A stretch of 64,000 bases of DNA. Origin: Actinomycetaceae bacterium MB13-C1-2 (GTDB taxonomy: Bacteria; Actinomycetota; Actinomycetes; Actinomycetales; Actinomycetaceae). The stretch spans positions 2,356,001 through 2,420,000 of the forward strand of contig CP141731.1 of the NCBI GenBank assembly GCA_035621235.1, given 5' to 3'. This document shows, in pieces, positions 52,894 to 62,756 of the stretch. Both the position numbers and the translations under genes were made by a program. A model generated the notes under the pieces. It ran no database searches. It was not told where the DNA came from and saw nothing but the letters and a program-made list of their open reading frames with translations. How positions within the stretch are numbered: the first letter of the stretch is position 1; each line of letters opens with the position of its first letter.

Positions 52894-53987
52894 TCACCGA
52901 ATTGGGCGCAGCAGCACAAAGCCCAGGGGTACCAAAAGCACCACCCCAAACAGAGACAGGATCGAAAAACTGGTGACAGCCATCAGCGGTCCGGAAGCAA
53001 AAGTAGCCGTTGCCCCAAACAGGTTGGAGAGCGCATCCGCCCCACCTTGCAAAGAAGCCCGATCTCCGGAAGTAATAACCTCGGTGAAAAGTGCGGAGGC
53101 CGACACGTTCACAAACGACCACCCCACACCCAGTAAAACCAATGAGACCGTCACCCACCCCATGTCATCGGGGAGGAAGATTCCAAGCAGTAGTGACACC
53201 AGCAAAATGGTACCCCCAACAGCGATGGTAAAGCGGTTGCCGTACCTGTCGGTCAGCATCCCAACCACGGAGGCAAGCGCAAACATTCCCAGCACGTGAA
53301 AGCTAATCACTATGCCAACCAGGGTGACTGTACCGCCCTCGTTTACCACGTGAACCGGGGTCATCGTCATGATGGAAACCATGACGATCTGCGCCCAAAT
53401 AATTGCGATCACGGCGATGCGAGCGGGACGATTCTCCCTCATCTCAGCAATAATGCCTCGGATTGCGCCGCGCTTTCTTGTGAGCACAACCTCTTCGCTT
53501 TCAGGCTCTAGTTCCCTTGAGACAAGGAGCGGGTCGGGCGCAGAAATGCGCTGACAATCAGCGCGGCAACCAGCGCTAAGACTACGGCGAGTAAAAACGT
53601 TGCCGCGTAGGTGGTGAGCCCAATGGCTTCTCCAAGCACTTCACCAACGGCCCCCAGGTTTGGTCCAAGCACCATCCCAATGGTTGACACCCACACCACG
53701 AACGATAATGACCGCGCCTTGTTTTCCGGGGTGGCCAGGTCGGTTGCGGCAAACCGCGACTGTAAACTGACCGCCGAGCCCGCCCAGGCTTCACTGTTTG
53801 TCACATCCCCCGCAATAAGAATCCCAATCGAGGGGGCCACCCCCACCCCGGCAGTTCCGAAGATCTGCGAGATGATCAGCACCGCGACGGTGTGCTTTTG
53901 CAGCGTTGAAATATCTTTGCGGGGACCGCCAGAAGTCGGCGCACCAGTACGTCGAGTGGGTTTCATTACGGCCGGTTTAGCTGACAT
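52894..53987 (-). pseudogene. MFS transporter pseudogene with an internal deletion and a frameshift
   Basis: The N-terminal frame (53508-53987) has helix 1 (VLIISQIFGTAGVGVAPSIGILIAG). It then jumps from EAWAGSAVS directly to LQSRFAATDLATPENKARS, a motif that normally lies about 80 residues later, so helices 2-3 are missing. It stops at 53508 after SLSQGN. The continuation LEPESEEVVLTRKRG and the last six helices are in the next frame (52894-53487). Both defects would inactivate the transporter, although the frameshift alone might be an error. Confidence 0.75.
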
Positions 53988-54053
53988 AGAATGCGCCTGT
54001 TTTCCGGTTGCCTTGAACAGAAAGGAGTTACGGTTTGGCAGTCTACTCTGTCT

Positions 54054-54789
54054 TCAAGCGCCAGCGACCTGCGAGGTCGCCGTTCCGGGCTCGCTGACCC
54101 TCGCCAGAAGTTCACTCAGTAAAACTTCTGCTACCGGCCCGGGCAGCCTTTCAACAAGAGCCATAAGGGGCGCCATATTACCGGGCAGGCTTTCGCCTCC
54201 CGCCCCCGCAAATCTCAGAATCCGCCATGCCATTTCAGGTGTTGGGACCCGGTTTCTCCTTCCGTAACCAAGCAGGCGTAACAGCCGAAGTTGCAGCTCC
54301 ACCTTGGGGCGCGCCTGTCCTCGAACAGCTGCTGCGCCCGCTTCTAGAGCCGCACAAAACTCCGGGAGAGTCGCTTCCGTCACCGGGGTTATCGTCAGGT
54401 AGGCACTGTGAGGAATCTTGACCCCGTCACTCTGGATGTGGCCCGGCTGGTGCTGGATTTTGAAACGTAACCGAGCCATTTCGTCTGCTAGATGGTGCGG
54501 ATCAACCTGCTGGTCGCGGGGCACCGACGTATCTGCAACCAGCGCGAGGGCAGGACCAACCGGCTCCCCCTGGACCTTGAGTCCGGGTATTTGCTGGGAA
54601 CACTCTTGAATCCGCAGGCCCATCCAAAACGAACCCGTTACGAGCCACAAACCCCTTTAACTCGTTAATGCGCTCATTCAACAAGCCCATCCGCATCCGA
54701 AACAGAGCCCGCGCCTGGCGTCCACTCACCTCCCCCACACGCGCCAGATCGCGAGGCGCGAAAACTTCGAACCGATCCCAATCAGCCAT
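54054..54789 (-). pseudogene. Hypothetical protein, frameshifted
   Basis: MADWDRFEVFAPRDLARVGEV to ARNGFVLDG (54620-54789) and GLRIQECSQQIPGLKVQG to the end (54054-54620) lie in neighbouring frames and look like one protein of about 240 residues. It contains a helical start and several Leu/Arg-rich helices at the end. I do not recognise the family. The break is near 54620. Confidence 0.5.
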
Positions 54790-54979
54790 TACAGCACCCC
54801 CGCACCTGGCACCTCGATCACCCCGATTCCTCGCCGATCCAAATGCTCACGTGAGGGACCAGTCGCCCCCCTTTCCTGTCACAGGACTTCGATAGAACAT
54901 CCAATCTATTTTCTCGACACGCCCGTCCACGAGAAGTTCAAAAGCTTTCTCAATTTGTCTCCTTCGTGAATGCCTTGCC

Positions 54980-55187
54980 CTACAGGCCATCTTTGATGTC
55001 ATCCAGACCTCGGAAAAGTGCATCCTGAATCAACGTGGCATTATCCGGATAAGCAGAACTACGAGAACGCACAACATCCAAAAACTGCTTCAATACACCA
55101 TCAACGATAATCGTCACCCCCTCAACCATCTCCCCCGTCTGCTCATTTTCAAACTGATCCACCATGACCGTCATAGAACTATTCACA
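54980..55187 (-). CDS. Small hypothetical protein
   Basis: About 68 residues (VNSSMTVMVDQFENEQTGEM to LFRGLDDIKDGL). GGAGGT lies 5 bases before GTG 55187, which decides the start. The protein is acidic with a C-terminal helix. It may be a partner of the gene fragment upstream on the same strand. I see no recognisable domain. Confidence 0.55.
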
Positions 55188-55284
55188 CGATACCTCCCAC
55201 TCGTTATGCTCCAAACGGGCAAATGCATTCACCCCACTACCCAGCACCCAGTAACGGTATTCCTCCGGTACCAAGTACAAGAAA

Positions 55285-55845
55285 CTATGCCATTGAGACC
55301 TCCATCCTTTTCACACAATCGACAATTTCAGACACATTGCCGTCGCCAACGGTGCGGGTGGCACGAGGGGAGACGGAAGATATTGGTACGGATGGAGTCG
55401 AAAGCGTCATCAATCTGTTCTTTGTCCAACTATCTGATCCGTATGCCCACATTGATACCAGGACTGCCAGATCATCAATAGCTGCCAACAACACATCCTT
55501 TTCACCATGTAGCCCCCGATAGTCCTGAAGATGAGAGAAAGGATCTTTGAAGTATTCACTTAATGCCAGTTGGTCTTTGCCGAAAAGCCTTTCCTTTTCG
55601 AGGCTACGCAATTCTGCGACTACTGGGGCTACCAATTCCTGCGAGGCAATATCCTCACTGCGCTCAGCAACATACTTCACCGCGTAAACGGAAAACGCGA
55701 AATAGTCTTCCGCTAATTCCCATGCTTGCTGAGCAGGCTTTTTCATCAATGCCGTCGCATGCGCTGCCCGTTCGATTTCGCCGTATAGACACATGCCCCA
55801 GATCACCCGCGAATATCCAACCATATTACCGAGCATCCCACGCGG
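55285..55845 (-). pseudogene. Hypothetical protein truncated by an IS element
   Basis: The minus-strand frame from about 55845 encodes VGYSRVIWGMCLYGEIERAA and about 165 further residues with mostly helical character (AEDYFAFSVYAVKYVAERSED). Its upstream part is replaced by the IS3-type sequence that begins at 55846, so the natural start is missing. A weak ATG within the IS sequence should not be taken as the start. The C-terminal region is degenerate-looking (Thr/Ser-rich). I do not recognise it. Confidence 0.5.
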
Positions 55846-56304
55846 GAAGGCAAGCTCTACATGTGTGCGGTCAAGGACGCTTTTTCTAACCGAATTGTCG
55901 GCTACTCTATCGGGCCAAGAATGAAGGCTTCTCTTGCGGTCACGGCCTTGAACAACGCCATCCTTACCCGCGGCGGTGCCGCCGGGTGTATTGTCCATTC
56001 CGATAGAGGCAGCCAATTTCGAAGCCGCAAGTTTTGTCGGGCTCTGCGTAAACACCACCTGACCGGATCTATGGGTCGCGTGGGGGCTGCCGGAGACAAT
56101 GCGGCTATGGAATCATTCTTTGCTCTATTGCAAAAGAACGTGCTCAACCAGGGCCCCTGGACCAGCCGAGAGCAGCTCAGAGCCGCAATCGTTTGGTGGA
56201 TCGAGCGAACTTACCACCGGCGTCGCCGCCAGGCAACACTCGGGAAATTGACACCACACGAATACGAAACAATCATGAACACAGCTGCCCACCTCGCAGC
56301 GTGA
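55846..56304 (+). pseudogene. IS3-family transposase, C-terminal half
   Basis: The frame begins EGKLYMCAVKDAFSNRIVGY, the middle of an IS3-type DDE transposase, without the first Asp region. It carries the second Asp (HSDRGSQFRSR) and the Glu (GDNAAMESFF), and it ends GKLTPHEYETIM..LAA with the element's end sequence directly after. The 5' half is missing, so it is inactive. It is inserted between a hypothetical gene and a serine recombinase remnant. Confidence 0.85.
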
Positions 56305-56332
56305 CTAGGAACTGTCACCAAACCATGCACCA

Positions 56333-56626
56333 GTCCCTTACCACCGGCGCACCAAACAAAACCGCAACGGCACGAAGCACCGCTTCTGGTGGTGCTGGAC
56401 TGCCACCCAAGGGAAAGGCAACCCCTGTAGGGCGCCCCAAATATTAGAAGAAGCCATCAAAACCATGTGCCAGCGCGCCCTGAACCTGACCGTATGGGAC
56501 GAAGAAGCCATCATCAACAAGGTCGAGACCATACGAGTCAGTCCCGGTGGGGAAGTAGCCATCACCTTGAACAATGGCGCTTCCAGACGCTTCGCCTACG
56601 CCAAAGGGATGGTCACTAATGCCTAA
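56333..56626 (+). pseudogene. Large serine recombinase, 3' end only
   Basis: The frame reads YHRRTKQNRNGTKHRFWWC and on through CRAPQILEEAIKTMCQ, KVETIRVSPGGEVAITLNNG and FAYAKGMVTNA before stopping at 56626. This resembles the zinc-ribbon and C-terminal tail of a large serine recombinase. Its start has been replaced by the IS3 sequence. It overlaps the start of the intact recombinase by 8 bases, as tandem recombinases on mobile elements often do. Confidence 0.65.
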
Positions 56627-58175
56627 AGTCACCACCATCCCCGCAACGCGCCAACTGCGCACCCAGTCCGCAGCAGTCACCAAGACGACCAAGAGGGTCG
56701 CGGGCTACGCCAGAGTTTCGACCGATATGGAAGAACAGGCCGGTTCCTACGCCGCCCAAGTCGCCTACTACACCAACTACATTCAGAACCATGACGGGTG
56801 GGAACTAGCGGGAATCTACACCGATGAAGGTATCAGTGGGACCAGCACCGCTAAACGCAGCGGCTTTCAAAGCATGGTGGGTGACGCCCTGGGCGGCGGG
56901 ATTGACCTGATCGTCACGAAGAGCGTCTCTCGCTTCGCCCGCAACACAGTCGATTCCCTCACCACCGTGCGAAACCTCAAAGACGCAGGCGTCGAAGTGT
57001 TCTTCGAGAAGGAAAACATCTGGACCTTTGACTCCAAAGGCGAACTGCTCATCACCATCATGAGCAGCCTCGCCCAGGAAGAATCCCGGTCAATCAGTGA
57101 GAACGTCACCTGGGGACACCGCCGAGCCTTCGCGGACGGAAGAGTCATGGTCCCATACTCCTCCCTGCTCGGATACAAGAAAGGCACTGATGGAGGTCTA
57201 GCCGTTGATGACGAGCAAGCCGTCGTGGTGCGGCGCATCTACGCCGACTACCTCTCCGGTCACGCGCCCGCGAGAATCGCGCGCGAACTCACCGCCGAAG
57301 GCATCCCCACACCTCGAGGTAAAACTAAGTGGACCACCACGACGATCCGCTCAATCCTTGCCAATGAAAAATACAAGGGCGACGCGCTCTTGCAGAAGGC
57401 TTTCACTGTTGATTTCCTGACCAAGAAAACCAAGATCAACGAAGGCGAAGTACCCCAGTACTACGTCACCGGTAACCACCAGGCGATCATCGACCCGGCC
57501 GTGTGGGAACAAGTCCAGACAGAGACCGAACGGCGCAAACACCCCAGCGTCCGCACCGACCACCCCTTCGCAGCTCGCATCCGGTGCGCCCAGTGCGGCG
57601 GATGGTTCGGGCGCAAAACCTGGCACTCCACCAGCAAATACGCCCGCCACATCTGGAGGTGCAACAACAAATACGAAGGCAACAAGACCGGCTGCACCAC
57701 CCCCCACATCTATGAGGCCCAGATCGAGGAGGCGTTCGTCGCGGCACTAGCGGAAAAGCTCCAACAGCTACCGGTCGCTGACGACCTGCTGGCAACCGTC
57801 GATGGTGCGTTCGACACCGACAAACTCCGCGCAGAACTCGCCGCCCTCGACGAGCAGGCTGAGGGGCTGATCGCCCGAATGAACACCCTAGTCACGGCAG
57901 GCGCACGCGAGGGCGTGGACCCCGACCGATACGACGCCGACTACGCCGACCTCGAGCGCAAGTACCAGAAGGCAGACGCTAAACGCATCAAGACCACCGA
58001 GGCCATCAAGAACCGAGAGACCCGCAGACATCAAGCCCACCAAGTCCGCGACTATCTACAAACCCAGCCACCCCTGGCCTACACACCGGAAGCGTGGAAC
58101 ACCCTCGTCGAAGAAGCCGTGGTCAGCGCGGACGGCACGATAACGATCTGCTTCAAGGATGAACCGGCGGGGTGA
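56619..58175 (+). CDS. Large serine recombinase
   Basis: The 518-residue protein has an N-terminal resolvase domain with catalytic S34 (YARVSTDMEEQ) and RFARN at about 108, and the recombinase domain (about 175-290). A zinc ribbon follows (CAQCGGWFGRK, then WRCNNK and CTTPH), then a coiled-coil tail (about 395-480). Such enzymes integrate and excise mobile elements at att sites. The start ATG 56619 overlaps the previous recombinase remnant. No att core can be assigned from one copy. Confidence 0.95.
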   Translation: MPKVTTIPATRQLRTQSAAVTKTTKRVAGYARVSTDMEEQAGSYAAQVAYYTNYIQNHDGWELAGIYTDEGISGTSTAKRSGFQSMVGDALGGGIDLIVTKSVSRFARNTVDSLTTVRNLKDAGVEVFFEKENIWTFDSKGELLITIMSSLAQEESRSISENVTWGHRRAFADGRVMVPYSSLLGYKKGTDGGLAVDDEQAVVVRRIYADYLSGHAPARIARELTAEGIPTPRGKTKWTTTTIRSILANEKYKGDALLQKAFTVDFLTKKTKINEGEVPQYYVTGNHQAIIDPAVWEQVQTETERRKHPSVRTDHPFAARIRCAQCGGWFGRKTWHSTSKYARHIWRCNNKYEGNKTGCTTPHIYEAQIEEAFVAALAEKLQQLPVADDLLATVDGAFDTDKLRAELAALDEQAEGLIARMNTLVTAGAREGVDPDRYDADYADLERKYQKADAKRIKTTEAIKNRETRRHQAHQVRDYLQTQPPLAYTPEAWNTLVEEAVVSADGTITICFKDEPAG

Positions 58176-58194
58176 GTGGCCCGGCCTCGTCTGT

Positions 58195-58667
58195 TTAGTT
58201 CTTGCGTGCCGTGATTGCGAACTGGAAGGGCATGCGCTCCGGGTTATCTCTTAGTTGCCACCTGCCGTCAGGCATCTGAACCATGAGATCGTGCCATGGA
58301 CACCATGCTGAAAACGGAGTCTCCTCAAATTCCTCTATCGTCAAACCTGCCTTGATCAAAGCAGTGACAATCTCTCCGAGCGAATGATTCCACTGATGAT
58401 TGGTCGTGTGTGCAATGCGGGGAGCGTCGGGGGCGTCAACGTGGCTGCCGTCATCGTCCCAGGTCATGGGATCGGACCTTTCGAAGTAAGGCTGCTCGAC
58501 CTGTAGCCCAGCAGACACGTCTTCTCCGATACTCATGAACATCGGGTGATCGTCGCGGATGAAGAAGGTACCTCCCGTTTTCATTAGCGATGCCACTGTT
58601 TTGGCCCAGCTGTCGATATCGGGTAGCCAACACAGAACCCCAAGCGAGGTGTAAACAAGGTCGAGAA
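58195..58667 (-). pseudogene. SAM-dependent methyltransferase, 5'-truncated
   Basis: The frame reads DLVYTSLGVLCWLPDIDSWAK, then MKTGGTFFIRDDHPM to FAITARKN. That is the second half of a class I methyltransferase of the kind that carries the motif I glycine loop upstream. The N-terminal half with the SAM loop is missing and a joint is visible near 58668. It is likely cargo of the recombinase element. Confidence 0.65.
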
Positions 58668-58703
58668 GCGGCTAGCAGCGCACTTACTGGTGGATGTCGC
58701 CCA

Positions 58704-59156
58704 TCACAAAGGCAGACGCATCACGGTGATGTTTGGGCGCTCCGGGTGTGGTACCCCGGTAAATCCCGCACACGTGTAAGTGTGAATAGCTGGCTCGTTG
58801 TCAGCAACGACGTTCAACTCCATTGCAGAGGCACCAAGCAGTTTTGCCTGGTTGATTGCCAACCCAACTAATACATGTGCCAAACCACGCCCTCGATGTG
58901 CTGGGTCAATAAGCACTCGACCGATTCGGGCGACCTTGCCGTCTATCGCAAGGTCGAAATGGCCGCGCGGGCTGTCCGCACCTTCTTCAACGAGCATCCA
59001 GGGACTCAGACCTGGTTCCTCCATCGTATAAAGCTTGTCGGGAGTCAGGGGCCAACTCAACCTTGGACCGGTAAATAAGTAAAGATCCTCTGCATCGGCC
59101 ACCCAACTGACCATAACCTCGCAGTCAGCGAACATACGTGGGCGAAGAGAAAACAT
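58704..59156 (-). CDS. GNAT-family N-acetyltransferase
   Basis: About 150 residues with acetyl-CoA motif A as VLIDPAHRGRGLAHVLVGLAINQAK and motif B near NVVADNEPAIHTYTCAGF. It transfers an acetyl group to an unknown substrate. The frame extends to 59240, but the extra 28 residues do not look like the start of the fold; ATG 59156 (MFSLRPRMF) is preferred without a strong ribosome site. It lies in the cargo region between recombinase sequences. Confidence 0.8.
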   Translation of the reverse strand: MFSLRPRMFADCEVMVSWVADAEDLYLFTGPRLSWPLTPDKLYTMEEPGLSPWMLVEEGADSPRGHFDLAIDGKVARIGRVLIDPAHRGRGLAHVLVGLAINQAKLLGASAMELNVVADNEPAIHTYTCAGFTGVPHPERPNITVMRLPL

Positions 59157-59235
59157 AGCTAACAGCTTACATGGCCCAACATCCCTCGTCCCCAGAGACG
59201 CACCTTGATAGGCGCCCAACGCATCAAAGTTGCGG

Positions 59236-59409
59236 GCCATCCAGGACCTGGAGACCCGTAGGCGCCTAGCTCACCAAGTCCACGACCACCTACAAACCCA
59301 GCCGCCCCTGGACTACATGCCCCAAGCGTGGAACGTGCTCGTTAAGGAAGCTGAGATAAGCACGGACGGCACGGTTACGATTCGGTTCAAAGACGAACCG
59401 AGAGTCTGA
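59236..59409 (+). pseudogene. Large serine recombinase, second C-terminal remnant
   Basis: Fifty-eight codons read AIQDLETRRRLAHQVHDHL, then TQPPLDYMPQAWNVLVKEA and TVTIRFKDEP before the stop. They align with the last 58 residues of the intact recombinase (TQPPLAYTPEAWNTLVEEA). About two-thirds of residues match, so this is a diverged homologue rather than a fresh copy. Together the two copies bracket the methyltransferase and GNAT genes. Confidence 0.75.
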
Positions 59410-59789
59410 CCGGTCGGCCACCTGAAGCGAGCAAGGTCTCGCGAAGACCTACCGCAGCCCGGTGAGGGTGATCCGAAGTGCCATGGTCGCAAGCGCATCG
59501 TCCACTGTTTAGAACTCTGCGAACGACAGCATGCCTGTTTCAACCAGGGTCGATTTGTCGTTTGCAACCCCCCGGCCCGAAGTTGAATACACCTGGACCC
59601 AAGTTGAAACCCCCTGACGCTTCCACGCGAGGATTTGAATATACCCTGTATTCAACTTTGAGAGGCGCGAGGCGCGGGTCGACCGAAATCAGGCTGCCGA
59701 GGACGTTTCTGGGCGGTCACGGAAGCGGCAGCTCGTTCTCACGCACTCAGGCCGCACACCAAGAACCGTAGAACCACGCGGAAAACCGG
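59410..59789. other. Non-coding stretch with a 12-bp inverted repeat
   Basis: No convincing gene is present. A perfect 12-bp inverted repeat (AAGTTGAATACA at 59580-59591 and TGTATTCAACTT at 59647-59658, 55 bases apart) and an additional AAGTTGAA at 59611 stand out. They may mark the end of a lost insertion sequence or a regulatory stem. Minus-strand codons near 59420-59500 could be a decayed gene end. Confidence 0.45.
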
Positions 59790-60323
59790 GTGTCAGGTTT
59801 GGACGATCAGCCGGAAACGGATTGTATCCAAAAGGGTCTGCTAGTGGTGGGCCTTCGTAGGTACTTCTCAAACCCCAGCAAACCGCGAAGAACGTTGATT
59901 TCGCGTGTCCTCAAGGGATCGAAGACACAGCGGCAGCGCACTGGTACCCCTCACACGACAGATTCTAGGGGTCCAGTGCGTGAAAATTCGAGTCAGTCTC
60001 AAACCCGTTTGAGTGCCTCGAATCGTGAAGAACTACTCGTTGGGTACGCCGAGGGGGTACCGGTTCAGGAGCTGGCAACAAGGTTCAACGTCCATCGGGC
60101 GACGGTGCGAGAGATTGCTCGGCGAGCGGGTCATCCGAGCAGAGCACCGGAACATTCACAACAGCTACGAAGTGAGGCGGCACGCCTCTACGCCGGGGGC
60201 CTCACGCTCAGTCAAGTAGCAGCGCAGTTGGGAATCGGCGACGAAGCAGTTCGCTCAGCAGTGGTAGCTAATGGGGGCACAATTCGACCCAAAGGTCGTC
60301 GAAAGATGAGTGCATATTTCTAG
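59790..60323 (+). CDS. HTH protein with two helix-turn-helix motifs, recombinase-associated
   Basis: Residues about 85-125 (SNREELLVGYAEGVPVQ, then RFNVHRATVREIARRAG) and 130-170 (AARLYAGGLTLSQVAAQLGIGDEAVRSAV) are two Hin/resolvase-like HTH units. Such proteins accompany serine recombinases and may be excision directionality or regulatory factors. The N-terminal 70 residues (from GTG 59790) are unconvincing; a start near GTG 59976 is plausible. The C-terminal third is basic. Confidence 0.6.
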   Translation: MSGLDDQPETDCIQKGLLVVGLRRYFSNPSKPRRTLISRVLKGSKTQRQRTGTPHTTDSRGPVRENSSQSQTRLSASNREELLVGYAEGVPVQELATRFNVHRATVREIARRAGHPSRAPEHSQQLRSEAARLYAGGLTLSQVAAQLGIGDEAVRSAVVANGGTIRPKGRRKMSAYF

Positions 60324-60357
60324 ATAACTCAACACTCTAAAGTAGGAGCTTCTAGTG

Positions 60358-61239
60358 TTATGCGTCAATCTTCCAACCTTCTCCAATCTCTGGAAGGCTG
60401 TCAGATAACACTGCTACTTCAGTAGCCTTCACGACTCGGTGAGCGGAGTAATTCAACTGGAACTCTCTCCGACGTCGCTCGGCATATAGTTCAGCGACCT
60501 GAGGGGCGTTATCGTAGGTTAAAATCCATCGACTAGTAGCGAAATTATTTAATATCTCCGCTAAGTGAACATGATCCTCTGCTGTAAAAGCGTTGAGATA
60601 GAGAGAGCCAGCCTTCTCGAAATAGGGTGGGTCGGCATATATAAAAGCATCATTCTGGCTTGCAAATTGGGCGATCACATCTTTGCCGTCTTGTCTAGTT
60701 GCGATGATACTGTCGGCGTAAAGTGCCAGAATTCGCATTCGCTCTGTGAGACCGTCGCGATTGAACCGAGCATCGATCTTATAATTTCCGGTTTGTTCCA
60801 GCCCACCGATTGGGCCACCGTTGAGGATGCCCGAACGATTAGTTCGATTCAAGAAAAATGTAGCGAAACCCAATTCTTTGGTATTGCTTGTGTCGACGGC
60901 TCGATATATCTCGCGTTGTCTACGCCATTCGTTCACGTCTAAAGAGACGCTTTGAATCTGTTCGATCAAGTACTCTGGATGCTCCTTGACCGTCAGCCAG
61001 AACGAGTAAATCGCCGGATCGAGATCATTAATGACGACCTTCTCCACTTGCCCTGTAACAAGTAGGCTTAGACCTGCCCCAACTCCACCGGCGTAAGGCT
61101 CAACGTAAGTACAGCCCGCCATGTCCATGTCTCGAATGAGTTTCCTCAGTCGGGAATATAGGGCGGACTTCCCGCCTGGGTAACGTAGCGGGGAAATGCG
61201 GGGGCGCCTGCTCGTCACACTAATATTTACAACGCTCAT
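60358..61239 (-). CDS. D12-class DNA adenine-N6 methyltransferase
   Basis: The 293-residue protein methylates adenine in a specific DNA site. It has the N-terminal RYPGGKSALY block and the SAM motif (EPYAGGVGAGLSLL), the catalytic DPPY at 203-206 (YADPPYFEK), and the D12 family arrangement. It begins inside the end of the ParB-domain gene (ATGA overlap), so the two are translated together. No restriction endonuclease is adjacent. The specificity cannot be predicted. Confidence 0.93.
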   Translation of the reverse strand: MSVVNISVTSRRPRISPLRYPGGKSALYSRLRKLIRDMDMAGCTYVEPYAGGVGAGLSLLVTGQVEKVVINDLDPAIYSFWLTVKEHPEYLIEQIQSVSLDVNEWRRQREIYRAVDTSNTKELGFATFFLNRTNRSGILNGGPIGGLEQTGNYKIDARFNRDGLTERMRILALYADSIIATRQDGKDVIAQFASQNDAFIYADPPYFEKAGSLYLNAFTAEDHVHLAEILNNFATSRWILTYDNAPQVAELYAERRRREFQLNYSAHRVVKATEVAVLSDSLPEIGEGWKIDA

Positions 61240-62756
61240 GGTTTCATCAAATATCTCATGATTGAGTCAATCGACGACCACATCGCAAATGCTTGATCTC
61301 TGTCAACATTAAAATGATGATTGTGATTTATAGCGTTTAACGAGTCAGCGGTCGAGGTGTAGGTTACAAGGAAGCCGGTTTGGACCCTCTTGATTGGTTG
61401 CTTCAAATGACTCGGACCGTTGGTGTTTACGTGGTCGAGAAGCCAACTCAACGCGTTACCTAATTGCACGCGACCTTTATTGTTGTGTTTAGTTTTACCT
61501 ATGTCGATCGTTTTGTATTCCGCGAAAGCCTTGATTGATTTTTCTAGGACTGCTCGAATCGCCAGAAATGTCACATTCGGAAACTTTTGCACGTCAACTT
61601 CAGACAGCTCTCCTAGGAGAAGTTTTAAGGCTTCCGGGTAGGCATCTGGGGCCTTTACTTGACCCAAATCTAAGTTTCGGGGTTTAGCTTTCTTCTTCAC
61701 CGGTGAATTTCTCGCAGGTGACTTTGTCCGGGAGGTATTCGCGGTAGGCGACGATCCACTACCTGTGGCTCTTGCCGCAGATGAGCTGCCGTCCCCTCCA
61801 CTCGGCGCGACACCCAAGTTGGCACCAGCCCCGACAGTATGGTCAGGATCTCCTGAAGACGAACCGGCGAGCTGGGTATCTGGAGCTGATGCTACTATTC
61901 GCCGCAATTCGGCCATTAATTGGGTGTATCGAGGACTTTTTACTGAATTCAGGCTTCGAGTGTTGATGTTCTCTTCGAACATGCCTCGTACAATTTCGGT
62001 CGCCACCTCTTTGAAAACCTCGTCGGACACTATTTTCGAGAGCGTCCCATCTGACTGCATTGTCAGGCCAATCAGCTCAACGAATTCTTTCGACTCATAG
62101 ATACGCGCGAGTGTAGAAAGTCCGCGAGCCCACTTCTTAGTATTCAAGAAGTCTTGCAACTCAGGATCGTCAAATTGCACGGACTTGAACAAGTTAATGA
62201 ATAACGCGCGACGAACAAACTTAGTGACGTCAATCGTCGGATAGCGAGAAACCAGCTCATTCAGAGTGCGGCCAGAGTCGATCTGAGCTTGAAAAAACGC
62301 TGCCTGCCTGCTGGGGGTCCATGCTCGCCTTAAGTTTCCAGTATGTATGGCAGCGATAAGTTGGTCCGCTTCGTCTTGACTAGGAGCAATCATGACCCGA
62401 ATTTTCGCCAGAGACGACCTATCAGGTAACTGTTTTGCCAAAGCGCTAATTCGAGCTTGGTAATCTGGCACCAACATAGGGTTTTGAATTGACTTAAGCG
62501 CGGCAAGTCGTCTATTCCCCTCGACCATCACGTACTTACCTTGCCGATCAAGAACTACAGGCGTTTCATGCGTCAGATACCCAATTTTGCAGATGCCTTC
62601 AACAAGTCCTAGAGCGTCCTCATTGACGAATAGGTCTTCAATAATATCTGCCTCGACTTTCGCATCAGCGATTTCGAGGCGAACATTCTTCGGATCTAAA
62701 CGTATGTCTTTCAGCACATCAAGTTCAACGATTGGCCAAGTCGAAGTGTCTAACAT
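61236..62756 (-). CDS. ParB/Srx-domain protein, possible nuclease or effector of a methyltransferase-linked system
   Basis: The 506-residue protein has an N-terminal ParB-like domain (about 20-130) with the conserved EGNRRLAALK (E79-R83), the counterpart of the ParB CTP/DNA-contact GERR motif. A long helical middle (130-300) and a Gly/Ser/Lys-rich linker (about 300-370) follow. The C-terminal domain of about 135 residues (from LDLGQVKAPDAYPEAL) ends in a helical LNAINHNHHFNV...WSSIDSIMRYL pattern that recalls HEPN-like or abortive domains. That last point is inference. I chose ATG 62756 (MLDTSTW), with GGAAGAGG upstream, over the open frame to 62825. It overlaps the methyltransferase start. 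Confidence 0.8.
   Translation of the reverse strand: MLDTSTWPIVELDVLKDIRLDPKNVRLEIADAKVEADIIEDLFVNEDALGLVEGICKIGYLTHETPVVLDRQGKYVMVEGNRRLAALKSIQNPMLVPDYQARISALAKQLPDRSSLAKIRVMIAPSQDEADQLIAAIHTGNLRRAWTPSRQAAFFQAQIDSGRTLNELVSRYPTIDVTKFVRRALFINLFKSVQFDDPELQDFLNTKKWARGLSTLARIYESKEFVELIGLTMQSDGTLSKIVSDEVFKEVATEIVRGMFEENINTRSLNSVKSPRYTQLMAELRRIVASAPDTQLAGSSSGDPDHTVGAGANLGVAPSGGDGSSSAARATGSGSSPTANTSRTKSPARNSPVKKKAKPRNLDLGQVKAPDAYPEALKLLLGELSEVDVQKFPNVTFLAIRAVLEKSIKAFAEYKTIDIGKTKHNNKGRVQLGNALSWLLDHVNTNGPSHLKQPIKRVQTGFLVTYTSTADSLNAINHNHHFNVDRDQAFAMWSSIDSIMRYLMKP

Noticed and set aside
53611-54267. 218-residue plus-strand frame opposite the MFS pseudogene
   Set aside because: Ser/Thr/Pro-rich shadow with no domain; the minus-strand MFS remnant explains the coding signal.
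56619-58175. An att site for the serine recombinase
   Set aside because: No pair of matching core sequences could be seen; att cores are only a few bases long and need an empty site for comparison.
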